A stretch of DNA of 64,000 nt from contig NZ_BAABJI010000001.1 of assembly GCF_039543225.1 (NCBI RefSeq), positions 25,192 through 89,191 of the forward strand, given 5' to 3'. The notes under the pieces were generated by a model that was not told the origin of the DNA, made no database searches, and saw only the letters and a list, made by a program, of their open reading frames with translations. Source of the stretch: Mucilaginibacter defluvii. Lineage in GTDB: Bacteria; Bacteroidota; Bacteroidia; Sphingobacteriales; Sphingobacteriaceae. The translations under genes were made by a program, and so were the position numbers. Each line of letters begins with the position of its first letter. The first letter of the stretch is position 1. This document shows positions 44,752-52,839 of this stretch, in pieces.

Positions 44752-45206
44752 TTTTATATCTTTGCCGCCCCGAATTTTTGAACAAAAACCAAGGCTTACG
44801 CCGAAAGTTTTCAACGATTAATTGGGGTAGTTCAAGGTTATTTATTGGAGTTCAGTCGTTTATGGAAAATGTTAAAAAAGTCGCTTTTTCCACAAACAAA
44901 TACTTCAAAAAAGCCTTTTAAAATGAACATCAAAACGATCCGGATTCCCGGATTTTTAAATATTGAAATAGTTAAATATTTAACTTAAAGCTAAATAATT
45001 CACTTTGTTAAAATCGCAACGATTTTGTGTGGATAATTACGAATTTTTCAACATTTTGAAGCTAAAATTTCAAAAAGAATAAAATTTAAAAAGATAAAAT
45101 TTAATTTTTTAATCGGCTTTTTTTTTCAATATTCGATGTTCCGTACTACCCCGGCAGGTTGTTTTGTTCGGGGATTGTAAATCAACAAATTACTGAAATT
45201 CTATAT
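44752..45206. other. AT-rich intergenic region before dnaA: candidate oriC or autoregulatory region
   Basis: This 455-bp gap has no convincing gene. It holds TGTGGATAA (45028-45036), the exact reverse complement of the consensus DnaA box TTATCCACA, and TTTTCCACA (44886-44894), a TTWTNCACA match. One-mismatch variants occur at 44861-44869 (minus) and 45045-45053. A strongly A/T-rich stretch (about 45055-45130) could be an unwinding element. A -7 box TATCTTTG at 44757-44764 could start a long dnaA leader transcript. Confidence 0.5.
45028..45036 (-). other. Perfect DnaA box
   Basis: TGTGGATAA on the plus strand is the exact complement of TTATCCACA, the highest-affinity E. coli-type DnaA box. 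It lies 171 bases before the dnaA start. Confidence 0.6.
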
Positions 45207-46634
45207 ATGGAAAAAACTTGTATCAACGTTTGGAATAGCTGTCTTCAGATAATTAAGGACAACATACCAGCCCAAAGTTTCAAAACTTGGTTTGAGCCAA
45301 TTAAAGCTTTGCGCATGGAAGGCAGTGTTCTGACAATACAGGTGCCCAGCTTATTTTTTTACGAGTGGCTCGAAGAACACTACGTAGGTTTGTTACGTAA
45401 AACCATTAAGAAGCAATTGGGCGATGAAGGCCGCCTGGAGTACAACATTGTGGTTGAGCAATCGTCATCAAGCAAGCCTTATACTACCAATATGCCATCA
45501 AACGGTAATGGTGCCGAGGCCAAAAACCAATCAATGCCTATTCCTATCGCAATTAATAAGGATATTAAAAACCCTTTTGTGATACCGGGATTGAAAAAGT
45601 TGAATGTTGACCCGCAGCTTAACCGCAATTATACCTTTGAAAATTTTGTTGAGGGCGATTGTAACCGCCTTGCCCGTTCGGCAGGCTACGCGGTAGCGGC
45701 AAAACCGGGTGGTACCTCATTTAACCCGCTGATGCTTTACGGCGGTGTTGGTTTAGGTAAAACCCACCTGGCGCAGGCCATTGGCAACGAGATCAAAAAA
45801 TCACTGCCCGATAAGCTGGTGCTTTATGTATCGTGCGAAAAGTTTACCCAACAATTTGTTGACGCGCTTAAGCATAACAACATTAATGATTTTGTGAATT
45901 TTTACCAGGCCATTGATGTACTCATTATGGATGATGTGCACAACTTTGCCGGTAAAGAAAAAACACAGGATTTCTTCTTCCACATATTTAACCACCTGCA
46001 TCAGTCGGGTAAGCAGCTGATCATTACATCAGATAAAGCACCAAAGGATTTGGCAGGTTTAGAAGAGCGTTTGCTGTCGCGTTTTAAATGGGGCCTTTCA
46101 GCCGATTTGCAGGTGCCTGACCTGGAAACCCGTATGGCCATCCTTAAAAACAAGATCTACCAGGATGGTATCGATATATCAAACGAGGTACTGGAGTATG
46201 TGGCCCATAATATTGATAACAACGTGCGCGAACTGGAAGGCGCCATGGTATCATTACTGGCGCAATCAACGCTTAACCGTAAGGAGATAGACCTGAACCT
46301 GGCTAAGCAAATGCTGAAAAACTTTGTGAAGAACTCCTCTAAAGAAATTTCGATGGAGTATATACAAAGCCTGGTTTGCGAGTATTTTGAAGTGCCTATC
46401 GAGATGGTGAAATCACAAACCCGTAAGCGCGAAATTGTACAGGCCCGCCAGATATCCATGTACCTGGCTAAAGCACACACCAAAAGTTCATTAAAATCTA
46501 TCGGCCACTTTTTTGGCGGCCGGGATCACTCAACCGTAATCTACGCATGTCAAACCGTTGAAGACCTTATCGACACCGACAAAAAATTTAAAGGCTACGT
46601 TGCCGACATCCAAAAGAAACTTAAAATGAGCTAA
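45207..46634 (+). CDS. dnaA: Chromosomal replication initiator DnaA
   Basis: I start at the ATG at 45207 (475 residues), which begins the DnaA domain I text MEKTCINVWNSCLQIIKDNI...SFKTWFEPI; the 16 upstream codons are unlikely. Domain II is a short linker (about 85-125). Domain III has Walker A GGVGLGKTH (179-187), Walker B IMDDVHNF and sensor motifs. Domain IV ends in the DNA-binding signature GRDHSTVIYAC. It binds DnaA boxes and opens the origin. It may autoregulate through the upstream boxes and ends in a strong terminator. Confidence 0.98.
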   Translation: MEKTCINVWNSCLQIIKDNIPAQSFKTWFEPIKALRMEGSVLTIQVPSLFFYEWLEEHYVGLLRKTIKKQLGDEGRLEYNIVVEQSSSSKPYTTNMPSNGNGAEAKNQSMPIPIAINKDIKNPFVIPGLKKLNVDPQLNRNYTFENFVEGDCNRLARSAGYAVAAKPGGTSFNPLMLYGGVGLGKTHLAQAIGNEIKKSLPDKLVLYVSCEKFTQQFVDALKHNNINDFVNFYQAIDVLIMDDVHNFAGKEKTQDFFFHIFNHLHQSGKQLIITSDKAPKDLAGLEERLLSRFKWGLSADLQVPDLETRMAILKNKIYQDGIDISNEVLEYVAHNIDNNVRELEGAMVSLLAQSTLNRKEIDLNLAKQMLKNFVKNSSKEISMEYIQSLVCEYFEVPIEMVKSQTRKREIVQARQISMYLAKAHTKSSLKSIGHFFGGRDHSTVIYACQTVEDLIDTDKKFKGYVADIQKKLKMS

Positions 46635-46653
46635 CCTCTCGTTTCAACAATAT

Positions 46654-46689
46654 AAAAAGGCCGCGTGTAAAACATGCGGCCATTTTTTT
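46654..46689 (+). terminator. Intrinsic terminator after dnaA
   Basis: GGCCGCGTG (46659-46667) pairs with CATGCGGCC (46673-46681) with one G-T wobble, followed by ATTTTTTTA. Confidence 0.9.
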
Positions 46690-46739
46690 AGCGTAATAAA
46701 TTGGTTAATAAAATGATATATTTACAAAAACCTTTATCT

Positions 46740-49079
46740 ATGTCAATTAAACCAATTAAAGCCTGCCTTGTAGCAATATCTCTTTTTCTGTTTTCTATAC
46801 CGGTTAAAGCGCAGGTAGCAAAACCGTTCACTTATAGTTACACCAATAATTTCAGCGGCACATTTAATGGCAGCGAAACGCTGGTATATCATTTTACGCC
46901 GCTCAGTAAAAATGCTGACGGAAGTACGGTTTATGATTGCCGGCTCGTCGGTGTAAAAAAGCGGGACGAAGGAAATCGCTTTAATTTAAATACGGATAAG
47001 ATCAGAGAAACAGACTTCAGTAACTCAGGCGTGGTTGAAAAATTGGCGCTGCTAAATACTCCGTTTAAGGTAACGGTGGATAAAAAGGGTATAATAGGAG
47101 ATATTAACGGTCTTGACGAAATTGCTACAGCGGCCAAAAACAAATGGGTTTTAAAGGAAGGTATCTATAATCAATTTGTAGATAATTATAAGGCCTTGAA
47201 AAACGATATACAAATGTTGTTTTTGAAGTTGCCTGATAAAAAAATAACCTATGGATCGGAGTGGATCGTTGGAGATAACCGGTATAAAGTAGTGGCCATA
47301 AAAGGCGCTTTGCTGGATATTGTGGTATCGCCGGTTAATACACAGCAACATAAAAGATATAGTCACCAACTTGTATATAACGATGTTACCGGATTGATAC
47401 AAAAGTCGACGGAAAGTTATTTGTATATCGATTCAAACGCGCGGCCAATATATAAAAATGATGGCGATCGCACCTGTCAAATAACCTACAATACTCAAAT
47501 TCCGGCATTAGATACCGCCTGGATAAATATGGCGGTACGAATGAGCTATTGGAGCGAAGCTTTAAAAAAAGGTACACGAAATGATTCGGCAAAAACATTT
47601 GCCTTATTTAAGATTTATGACCCGTTATTTAAAAATGACGCGTATTACTGTAATGCTAAATTGAGCGCGATACAAAAGCTTGATTTAGAGGAAAGCTATG
47701 AGCTTTATGAAAGCGTGCTCATGCGAAGCCCTAATCATCTTATTGACCCGATGGGTGTTCATTTTTATAACAAACTGGGGAATTCTTTAAAGCAATCGCC
47801 TGATTCAACTTATGATATCATCAAATACTTTCATGTTAATCCATCGTTTAGTAGTTGGATACAACAATCATTGGCACAAAGCTATCTTGACGATTTTTCG
47901 GAAGAGGATTTTCGAAAAGTTATGCGCGAACGTAAGGTAAGTGATGCCGAAACAGCAGAAGCGATCTCTGATCATAAAAAGAAAGTTATAAATGCCCTGC
48001 AACTGATCGAAATGATGAACGCCTCGAAGCTTGCCGGCGTTAGCCAAAAAAGCAAGGGACTGTATATTTGGGTTAAAGCGAAAGCTCAGCCGAATAATAA
48101 AAAGCAGTTATTGGATGCCACTCGCGCACTTGAAAATATGGATGATGCCACAAGTAAAGCAACCAATAGCGGCAGGTATGCCATGCTTGTTTATAACATG
48201 TTATATGCGGGAGGTGAAAAAGGGGCAGCGAATAATTTGCTTAATAAAACCATCACCAAACTTGAAAAATATACGGCTGATACGCTTAACAGCGACAGGT
48301 ATGCACATCAAAATTTGCTTGCCCATGCATACTACCTGAAATACACGGCAGCCAAACCTGCCGACTCGGTTAAGGCTTTACAATACCTGGCAAAGGCGGC
48401 GCAGTACTCGCCAAAAAGTAATAAGGAAAAGGCCTATACCAGTTTTTACGATAGGGTATTCCTTAAATCGCAGGAGAGCTACCGCGAGGAATTTATTGAC
48501 CGCTTATTTAAAACAGGCGATGAACAACAAGCGCTCGCCATTTTTGCAGAACACGTAAATGTAAACCCGGAGCGATTGGATGAAATGGAGAAGATATATA
48601 CCGCTAAATTCCCGGATAAGGCATTTAAAACATTTTTTGTAAGCAACGTTGTAAGCTCGTGGCAGCAAGCGCCTGATTTTGTATTGAAGGATATTGAAGG
48701 TAAAGAGCATAAACTAAATACCTATCGCGACAAATGGCTGGTACTTGATTTTTGGGGAACCTGGTGCGGCCCGTGTCGCGAAGAGATGCCAAGAGTAAAT
48801 AAGTTTAATGAGGATATAACAAAAGGCGAGTATGCCGGAGTTAACTTTTTAAGTATAGCTTGTAATGACACGCAGGACAAAGTGAAAGCTTATTTGGCTG
48901 AAAATAAATTCACCATTCCGGTACTGATGTCAGATCGGGAAGTGGAGAAAACATACAAGATCAGGGGTTATCCTTCAAAGATATTGATATCGCCGGATGG
49001 CAAAATGATTAACATTAATTTCGGGGCCGACTGGCTTGCAATTTTGAAGAAGTTTAACCAGCTTTATGCATCAAACTAA
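46740..49079 (+). CDS. TlpA-like thioredoxin-domain protein with large N-terminal region
   Basis: From the ATG at 46740 the protein has 779 residues and a signal peptide (MSIKPIKACLVAISLFLFSIPVKAQ). Residues about 30-640 are an uncharacterised mixed beta then helical-repeat region with tetratricopeptide-like pairs. The C-terminal 130 residues are a TlpA/AhpC-TSA-like thioredoxin fold with WCGPC (675-679), FWGTW before it and the cis-proline segment IRGYPSKILISPDG. It should be a periplasmic thiol reductant or sensor. The next gene begins 4 bases after its stop, so the two are probably co-transcribed. Confidence 0.88.
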   Translation: MSIKPIKACLVAISLFLFSIPVKAQVAKPFTYSYTNNFSGTFNGSETLVYHFTPLSKNADGSTVYDCRLVGVKKRDEGNRFNLNTDKIRETDFSNSGVVEKLALLNTPFKVTVDKKGIIGDINGLDEIATAAKNKWVLKEGIYNQFVDNYKALKNDIQMLFLKLPDKKITYGSEWIVGDNRYKVVAIKGALLDIVVSPVNTQQHKRYSHQLVYNDVTGLIQKSTESYLYIDSNARPIYKNDGDRTCQITYNTQIPALDTAWINMAVRMSYWSEALKKGTRNDSAKTFALFKIYDPLFKNDAYYCNAKLSAIQKLDLEESYELYESVLMRSPNHLIDPMGVHFYNKLGNSLKQSPDSTYDIIKYFHVNPSFSSWIQQSLAQSYLDDFSEEDFRKVMRERKVSDAETAEAISDHKKKVINALQLIEMMNASKLAGVSQKSKGLYIWVKAKAQPNNKKQLLDATRALENMDDATSKATNSGRYAMLVYNMLYAGGEKGAANNLLNKTITKLEKYTADTLNSDRYAHQNLLAHAYYLKYTAAKPADSVKALQYLAKAAQYSPKSNKEKAYTSFYDRVFLKSQESYREEFIDRLFKTGDEQQALAIFAEHVNVNPERLDEMEKIYTAKFPDKAFKTFFVSNVVSSWQQAPDFVLKDIEGKEHKLNTYRDKWLVLDFWGTWCGPCREEMPRVNKFNEDITKGEYAGVNFLSIACNDTQDKVKAYLAENKFTIPVLMSDREVEKTYKIRGYPSKILISPDGKMININFGADWLAILKKFNQLYASN

Positions 49080-49083
49080 TTAT

Positions 49084-49542
49084 ATGCGTAAATTTTTTAC
49101 ACTGTGTCTGCTTGTTATTTCGGCAGGCCAGGCTTTTAGTCAGCAGGCAGAAAACGAAGCGGTTAAGAAAACCATTAACACTTTATTCGCCGCTATGAAA
49201 AAAGGCGACAGCACGCTGTTGCGCACCGTTTTTCATAAAGATATGGTATTGCAAACGGTAGCCAATAAAAGGGATGGCAGCAAAGTGCTGATGACCGAAA
49301 AACCGGCTGAATTTTTAAAGGCCGTAGGTACACCGCATACGGATGTTTGGGACGAGCGCATCACATTTGGCGACATTAAGATTGACGATAACCTGGCCAG
49401 CGTATGGACACCGTATAAATTCTATGTGAGCGATAAATTCAGCCATTGCGGTGTTAACTTTTTCCAGTTGATGAAAACCGCTGATGGCTGGAAGGTGATC
49501 TATATTGTTGATACCCGCCGCAAGGATAACTGCCCGGAGTAG
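49084..49542 (+). CDS. Secreted NTF2-like (SnoaL/DUF4440) protein
   Basis: This 152-residue product has a signal peptide (MRKFFTLCLLVISAGQAFSQQ). Its NTF2-like fold starts AVKKTINTLFAAMKKGDSTLLRTVFHKD and ends FFQLMKTADGWKVIYIVDTRRKDNC. Such proteins are often periplasmic with unknown ligands. I use the ATG at 49084, four bases after the TlpA-like stop; an ATG 18 bases upstream would overlap that gene. It is probably co-expressed with the thioredoxin-like protein. Confidence 0.85.
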   Translation: MRKFFTLCLLVISAGQAFSQQAENEAVKKTINTLFAAMKKGDSTLLRTVFHKDMVLQTVANKRDGSKVLMTEKPAEFLKAVGTPHTDVWDERITFGDIKIDDNLASVWTPYKFYVSDKFSHCGVNFFQLMKTADGWKVIYIVDTRRKDNCPE

Positions 49543-49543
49543 T

Positions 49544-50101
49544 TTACTTCAACTCTCCGAGTTTCATTAAGGCGTAAAACAGGGCTGTACAGTGCAGCGC
49601 CTGTGTTATTTTACCATCGGCCAATAGTTGTTTAACTTCTGCTATGGTATGCTCGGTAACCACGAGTTGTTCATGCTCGTCCAGATGTTGCTCCTGCACT
49701 TTTTTACCGCCACGTGCCAGGTAACAAAACGTTCGATTATTTGATGTGGCCGGGTTAGGGTAGGTGGTGGTTACCAGCTCAATATCATCAAACCGGTAGC
49801 CGGTTTCTTCCAGCAATTCGCGGCGCATACCTTCGATCGGCTCCTCGCCCTCGTCAATAACGCCGCCCGGTATTTCCAGCGATACTACGTTGGCTGCATG
49901 ACGGTATTGTGTCACCAAAAGTACTTTATTATCTTCGGTTATGGCTACGGCATTCGCCCAATCGGGGTATTCAAGCACATAATACTGTTCAACCACGCGG
50001 CCATCAGGCATTTCACATTTGTCGCTGCGCAGGGTAGCCCAGGGGCCTTTATGCAAATAGGTTGATTCGCAAACTTTCCAGTTAAGATTGTTCATGTACA
50101 A
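49544..50101 (-). CDS. NUDIX hydrolase, ADP-ribose pyrophosphatase-like
   Basis: The 185-residue enzyme has a complete Nudix box: GGVIDEGE (starting near residue 78), then the RELLEETG core. YVLEYPDWANAVAITEDNKVLLVTQYRH before it and the C-terminal helices fit the ADP-ribose pyrophosphatase branch. It should hydrolyse a nucleoside diphosphate linked to another moiety. Its start overlaps the end of the upstream membrane-protein gene by up to 20 bases; an alternative ATG at 50095 overlaps by 14. The two are therefore translationally coupled. Confidence 0.9.
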   Translation of the reverse strand: MYMNNLNWKVCESTYLHKGPWATLRSDKCEMPDGRVVEQYYVLEYPDWANAVAITEDNKVLLVTQYRHAANVVSLEIPGGVIDEGEEPIEGMRRELLEETGYRFDDIELVTTTYPNPATSNNRTFCYLARGGKKVQEQHLDEHEQLVVTEHTIAEVKQLLADGKITQALHCTALFYALMKLGELK

Positions 50102-50630
50102 ATGATTTTTTTAAGCATTTATCTAATAATGCAGCAAAAGCTATTTGCCATATCGGGAAAATAATGAATATGGCAAGAAAAAATATTTCATAGTGAGTTA
50201 TCTTAAGCAAATAATAACATATCGCCGAAGGGATACTTGCGCTCAAGCCTAATAGCATCATACACAAGAGTGTTCTTTTGAAATGATAACTGCGGTTTAT
50301 AATAAAATAATAGGATAAAAAAAGTAACATAGATCCTATTGAGCTTGCTAACATCAACCTTAAAATAAACCAAAGCGAGTCATCTTTTAAGTTTAACATA
50401 AAGAAGCAACCAGTATAGATGATTGTAGATGCCCAAATAATTAATCCAGGAGAGCGTATGCTTTTTTCATTTAAGCTCAATACAATGCCATAGCAAAAGC
50501 CCGGCATCAAAGCCGCAAAGACTAAAAGTACACTTGCTGCCTTAATAAAAAACAATAATATGCTAATTACAAAAAGAAATAATCCGGAAAAAAGGGAATT
50601 CTTGATCAGATCAACTTTTAATAAATACAT
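50082..50630 (-). CDS. Hydrophobic membrane protein, unknown function
   Basis: This 182-residue protein has about five transmembrane segments (near 10-30, 33-52, 62-80, 88-110 and 118-140, plus a last one near 145-170). Its DNA is visibly more AT-rich than its neighbours and uses many AT-ending codons, a sign of different origin or relaxed selection. No family recognised. It overlaps the NUDIX gene downstream and may be a recent neighbour rather than a functional partner. Confidence 0.7.
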   Translation of the reverse strand: MYLLKVDLIKNSLFSGLFLFVISILLFFIKAASVLLVFAALMPGFCYGIVLSLNEKSIRSPGLIIWASTIIYTGCFFMLNLKDDSLWFILRLMLASSIGSMLLFLSYYFIINRSYHFKRTLLCMMLLGLSASIPSAICYYLLKITHYEIFFLAIFIIFPIWQIAFAALLDKCLKKSFVHEQS

Positions 50631-50687
50631 TGATTATTACAGTAGTGACTAAATGGCTAAAGGTTAAACGATTAGGCTTAATTTATT

Positions 50688-51482
50688 TTACCAGCTGCCG
50701 CTGCTGCCGCCACCGCCAAAACTACCGCCGCCAAAGCCACCGAAACCGCCGCCGCCGGAGCCACCTCCGCCACCTGAAAAACCACCCCAGCCACCGCCGC
50801 CACGACCACTGTTACCCAACATATTGCCAGCCAGGAACCACCAAAACGGATCGGCTCCGCCTCGACGATCGATAATACGTCCACCGCCGCCGCCGCCACG
50901 CCTGCTGATGATTATTACGATGATAACGGTTACGATTATGCCAATCAAAACACCGGCTCCCGAACCACCTTTATCTCTCTTTTTAGGCTTTGCTTCGGCT
51001 TTGTATTCGCCCTTGGTGTACTTGATGATCTGGTCGACACCGGCATTTAAACCGCCATAAAAATCGCCTTCGCGAAAGCGCGGGTTAATATCGTTCTCGC
51101 GTATTTGGCGCGTAACGGCATCGGGCAAAGCGCCCTCAACACCGTAACCGGTTTGTATGGTAAGCTTACGGTCTTCTTTGGCAACCAATATTAATACACC
51201 GTTGTTTTTGCCCTGGCGGCCAATGCCCCAGGCCCTGCCAAGCTTTATGGCGTATTCCCCGATGTCATATTCGCCAACTGAACGCATGATAACGATGGCG
51301 ATCTGTGTAGAGGTGGAATCATCAAAGGCTACCAGTTTATCCTCAAGCCGTTGCTTATCACCGGCGCTCAACGTATTGGTATAATCGGTAACTAATGTTG
51401 TCGACTTGGGTGGTATTTCCTGTCCGAAACCGGCCATTGCGGCCAGGCTTAAGCAAAAAAGTAATATATATCTTTTAAACAT
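50688..51482 (-). CDS. TPM-domain protein with Gly-rich C-terminus (YgcG type)
   Basis: The 264-residue protein has a signal peptide (MFKRYILLFCLSLAAMAGFGQ) and a TPM (TLP18.3/Psb32/MOLO-1) domain (about 28-150, with VTDYTNTLSAGDKQRLEDKL, NNGVLILVAKEDRKLTIQTGYGVEG). A transmembrane helix follows (about 178-195), then an extreme Gly/Ser/Phe-rich tail of about 60 residues. TPM proteins are proposed phosphatases or quality-control factors. It belongs to the lemA-TPM-TPM gene set and lies 9 bases after the second TPM gene. Confidence 0.9.
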   Translation of the reverse strand: MFKRYILLFCLSLAAMAGFGQEIPPKSTTLVTDYTNTLSAGDKQRLEDKLVAFDDSTSTQIAIVIMRSVGEYDIGEYAIKLGRAWGIGRQGKNNGVLILVAKEDRKLTIQTGYGVEGALPDAVTRQIRENDINPRFREGDFYGGLNAGVDQIIKYTKGEYKAEAKPKKRDKGGSGAGVLIGIIVTVIIVIIISRRGGGGGGRIIDRRGGADPFWWFLAGNMLGNSGRGGGGWGGFSGGGGGSGGGGFGGFGGGSFGGGGSSGSW

Positions 51483-51491
51483 CTTGATAGT

Positions 51492-51926
51492 TTAATCGCC
51501 GTTCATTTGAACAATATCATCAGGCAGTTCGTTATTGTCGCCATCCGTAAACGGAAAGAATTTTTTTAGCTGCTGCCCCGCCATGCTGATGCCGGTAATT
51601 ATACCCTCGGCAAGGTTACCGTATTTAAATTCGGCCAGCATTTTTTCTTTGGTCGAATCCCAAAAATCAGCCGGAACAACCCGGTTTATACCCGCATCAC
51701 CAATAATGGCAAACTTACGGTCAACCGTGGCCAGGTAAATAAGCACACCGTTACGCAGCTTGGTTTTATCCATGTTAAGCTGGTAAAAGTATTTGGCGGC
51801 ACGATCCAGCACATCTTCGCTGCATTTTTTTTCGATACAGATGCGTATCTCGCCAGAGGTTGACCGCTCGGCTTCCTCAATAGCTTTTTGTATGCGCTGC
51901 TGTTCCTCGTCGTTAAATAAATTCAT
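51492..51926 (-). CDS. TPM-domain protein, short cytoplasmic form
   Basis: The 144-residue protein is mostly one TPM domain: EEQQRIQKAIEEAERSTSGEIRICIEKKC, LRNGVLIYLATVDRKFAIIGDAGINRVV and the acidic end. It lacks a signal peptide or membrane helix, unlike its longer neighbour. It is likely co-transcribed with the long TPM gene (9-bp gap). The gap to lemA is 163 bp and filled with short repeats. Confidence 0.9.
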   Translation of the reverse strand: MNLFNDEEQQRIQKAIEEAERSTSGEIRICIEKKCSEDVLDRAAKYFYQLNMDKTKLRNGVLIYLATVDRKFAIIGDAGINRVVPADFWDSTKEKMLAEFKYGNLAEGIITGISMAGQQLKKFFPFTDGDNNELPDDIVQMNGD

Positions 51927-51932
51927 TGTTGT

Positions 51933-52070
51933 GTGATTTCACCGATATGTTAAGATTTTACCGATTAATAAGATTGGATTTCACGGATTGTTATTTATGT
52001 GATTTCACCGATTGAGTATGAAAAGAAAAATTCGCTTAATCATATCCTTATATCAGTGAAATCACTCAAT
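51933..52070. repeat. Clustered GTGATTTCACCGAT-type repeats
   Basis: GTGATTTCACCGAT occurs exactly at 51933-51946 and 51999-52012. Related forms lie at 51954 and 51977. An inverted copy ATCAGTGAAATCAC is at 52052-52065, able to pair with 51999-52012 with one G-T wobble. It fills the lemA-TPM gap. Confidence 0.7.
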
Positions 52071-52089
52071 AATCAGTGTAATTCTTATA

Positions 52090-52668
52090 TTAAAATTCAA
52101 CCTTTGGCGCTTTTTCGGCACCGGCTTCGGCAGTAAAGTAGCCTTTTTCGCTAAAGCCAAACATTTTGGCTGTCAGGTTAGCCGGAAAAGCCCTGATTTT
52201 ACTGTTGTAATCCTGTACAGCCTGGTTAAAGTCTAACCGGGCAACATTGATACGGTTCTCGGTACCTTCTAACTGAGCCGACAGATCTCTGAAGTTTTCA
52301 TTCGCCTTCAGGTCCGGGTAGTTTTCAGTTACCGAAAGTAAACGGCCTAACGCGGCGCTCAACTCGCCTTGCGCGGCTTGGTATGATTTTATCGATTCGG
52401 GGGTGAGTTTAGTAGGGTCTACCTGTACAGATGTTGCTTTGGCGCGTGCTTCGGTAACAGCGGTAAGCGTACCTTTTTCAAAGTTGGCAGCGCCTTTAAC
52501 GGTATTTACCAGGTTAGGTATCAAATCGGCACGGCGCTGATACTGGCTTTGTACCGCACCCCATTTGCTTTTAACGTTTTCATCCAGTTTAACCATGCTG
52601 TTATAGCTGCATGAGCTTAACGACATGGCCGCTACTAAAATAAGTATGGCAGAAAATAGCTTTTTCAT
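52090..52668 (-). CDS. lemA: LemA family lipoprotein
   Basis: This 192-residue protein has a lipobox LSSC (Cys20) and the LemA helical core, with DENVKSKWGAVQSQYQRRADLIPNLVNTVKGAA, ARAKA, VTENYPDLKANENFRDLSAQLEGTENRI and FNQAVQDYNSKIRAFP. LemA proteins of Gram-negative bacteria face the periplasm or outer surface and commonly pair with TPM-domain proteins, as here. The pathway is still unclear; it has been tied to envelope homeostasis. Confidence 0.92.
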   Translation of the reverse strand: MKKLFSAILILVAAMSLSSCSYNSMVKLDENVKSKWGAVQSQYQRRADLIPNLVNTVKGAANFEKGTLTAVTEARAKATSVQVDPTKLTPESIKSYQAAQGELSAALGRLLSVTENYPDLKANENFRDLSAQLEGTENRINVARLDFNQAVQDYNSKIRAFPANLTAKMFGFSEKGYFTAEAGAEKAPKVEF

Positions 52669-52839
52669 TGTGTAGTTTTTGTTGTGAATTTACAAATTAG
52701 ATAACAAATGGCATACCGATGTTACAAAAGCGCATTTTAATGACAGTTTGGCAAAAAATGCGCTGATATGGCTCCACTGTTTATTAAAGTTGCATATTTT
52801 ACGTTACATTAGCCAAATATTAGGACAACCTCGATTTAA

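Noticed and set aside
46701..46739. Longer N-terminus of the TlpA-like protein from a TTG start
   Set aside because: It would precede a clear signal peptide that begins at the ATG at 46740.
51933..52070. Possible CRISPR array in the lemA-TPM gap
   Set aside because: Spacing between copies is irregular and one copy is inverted; no cas genes are present.
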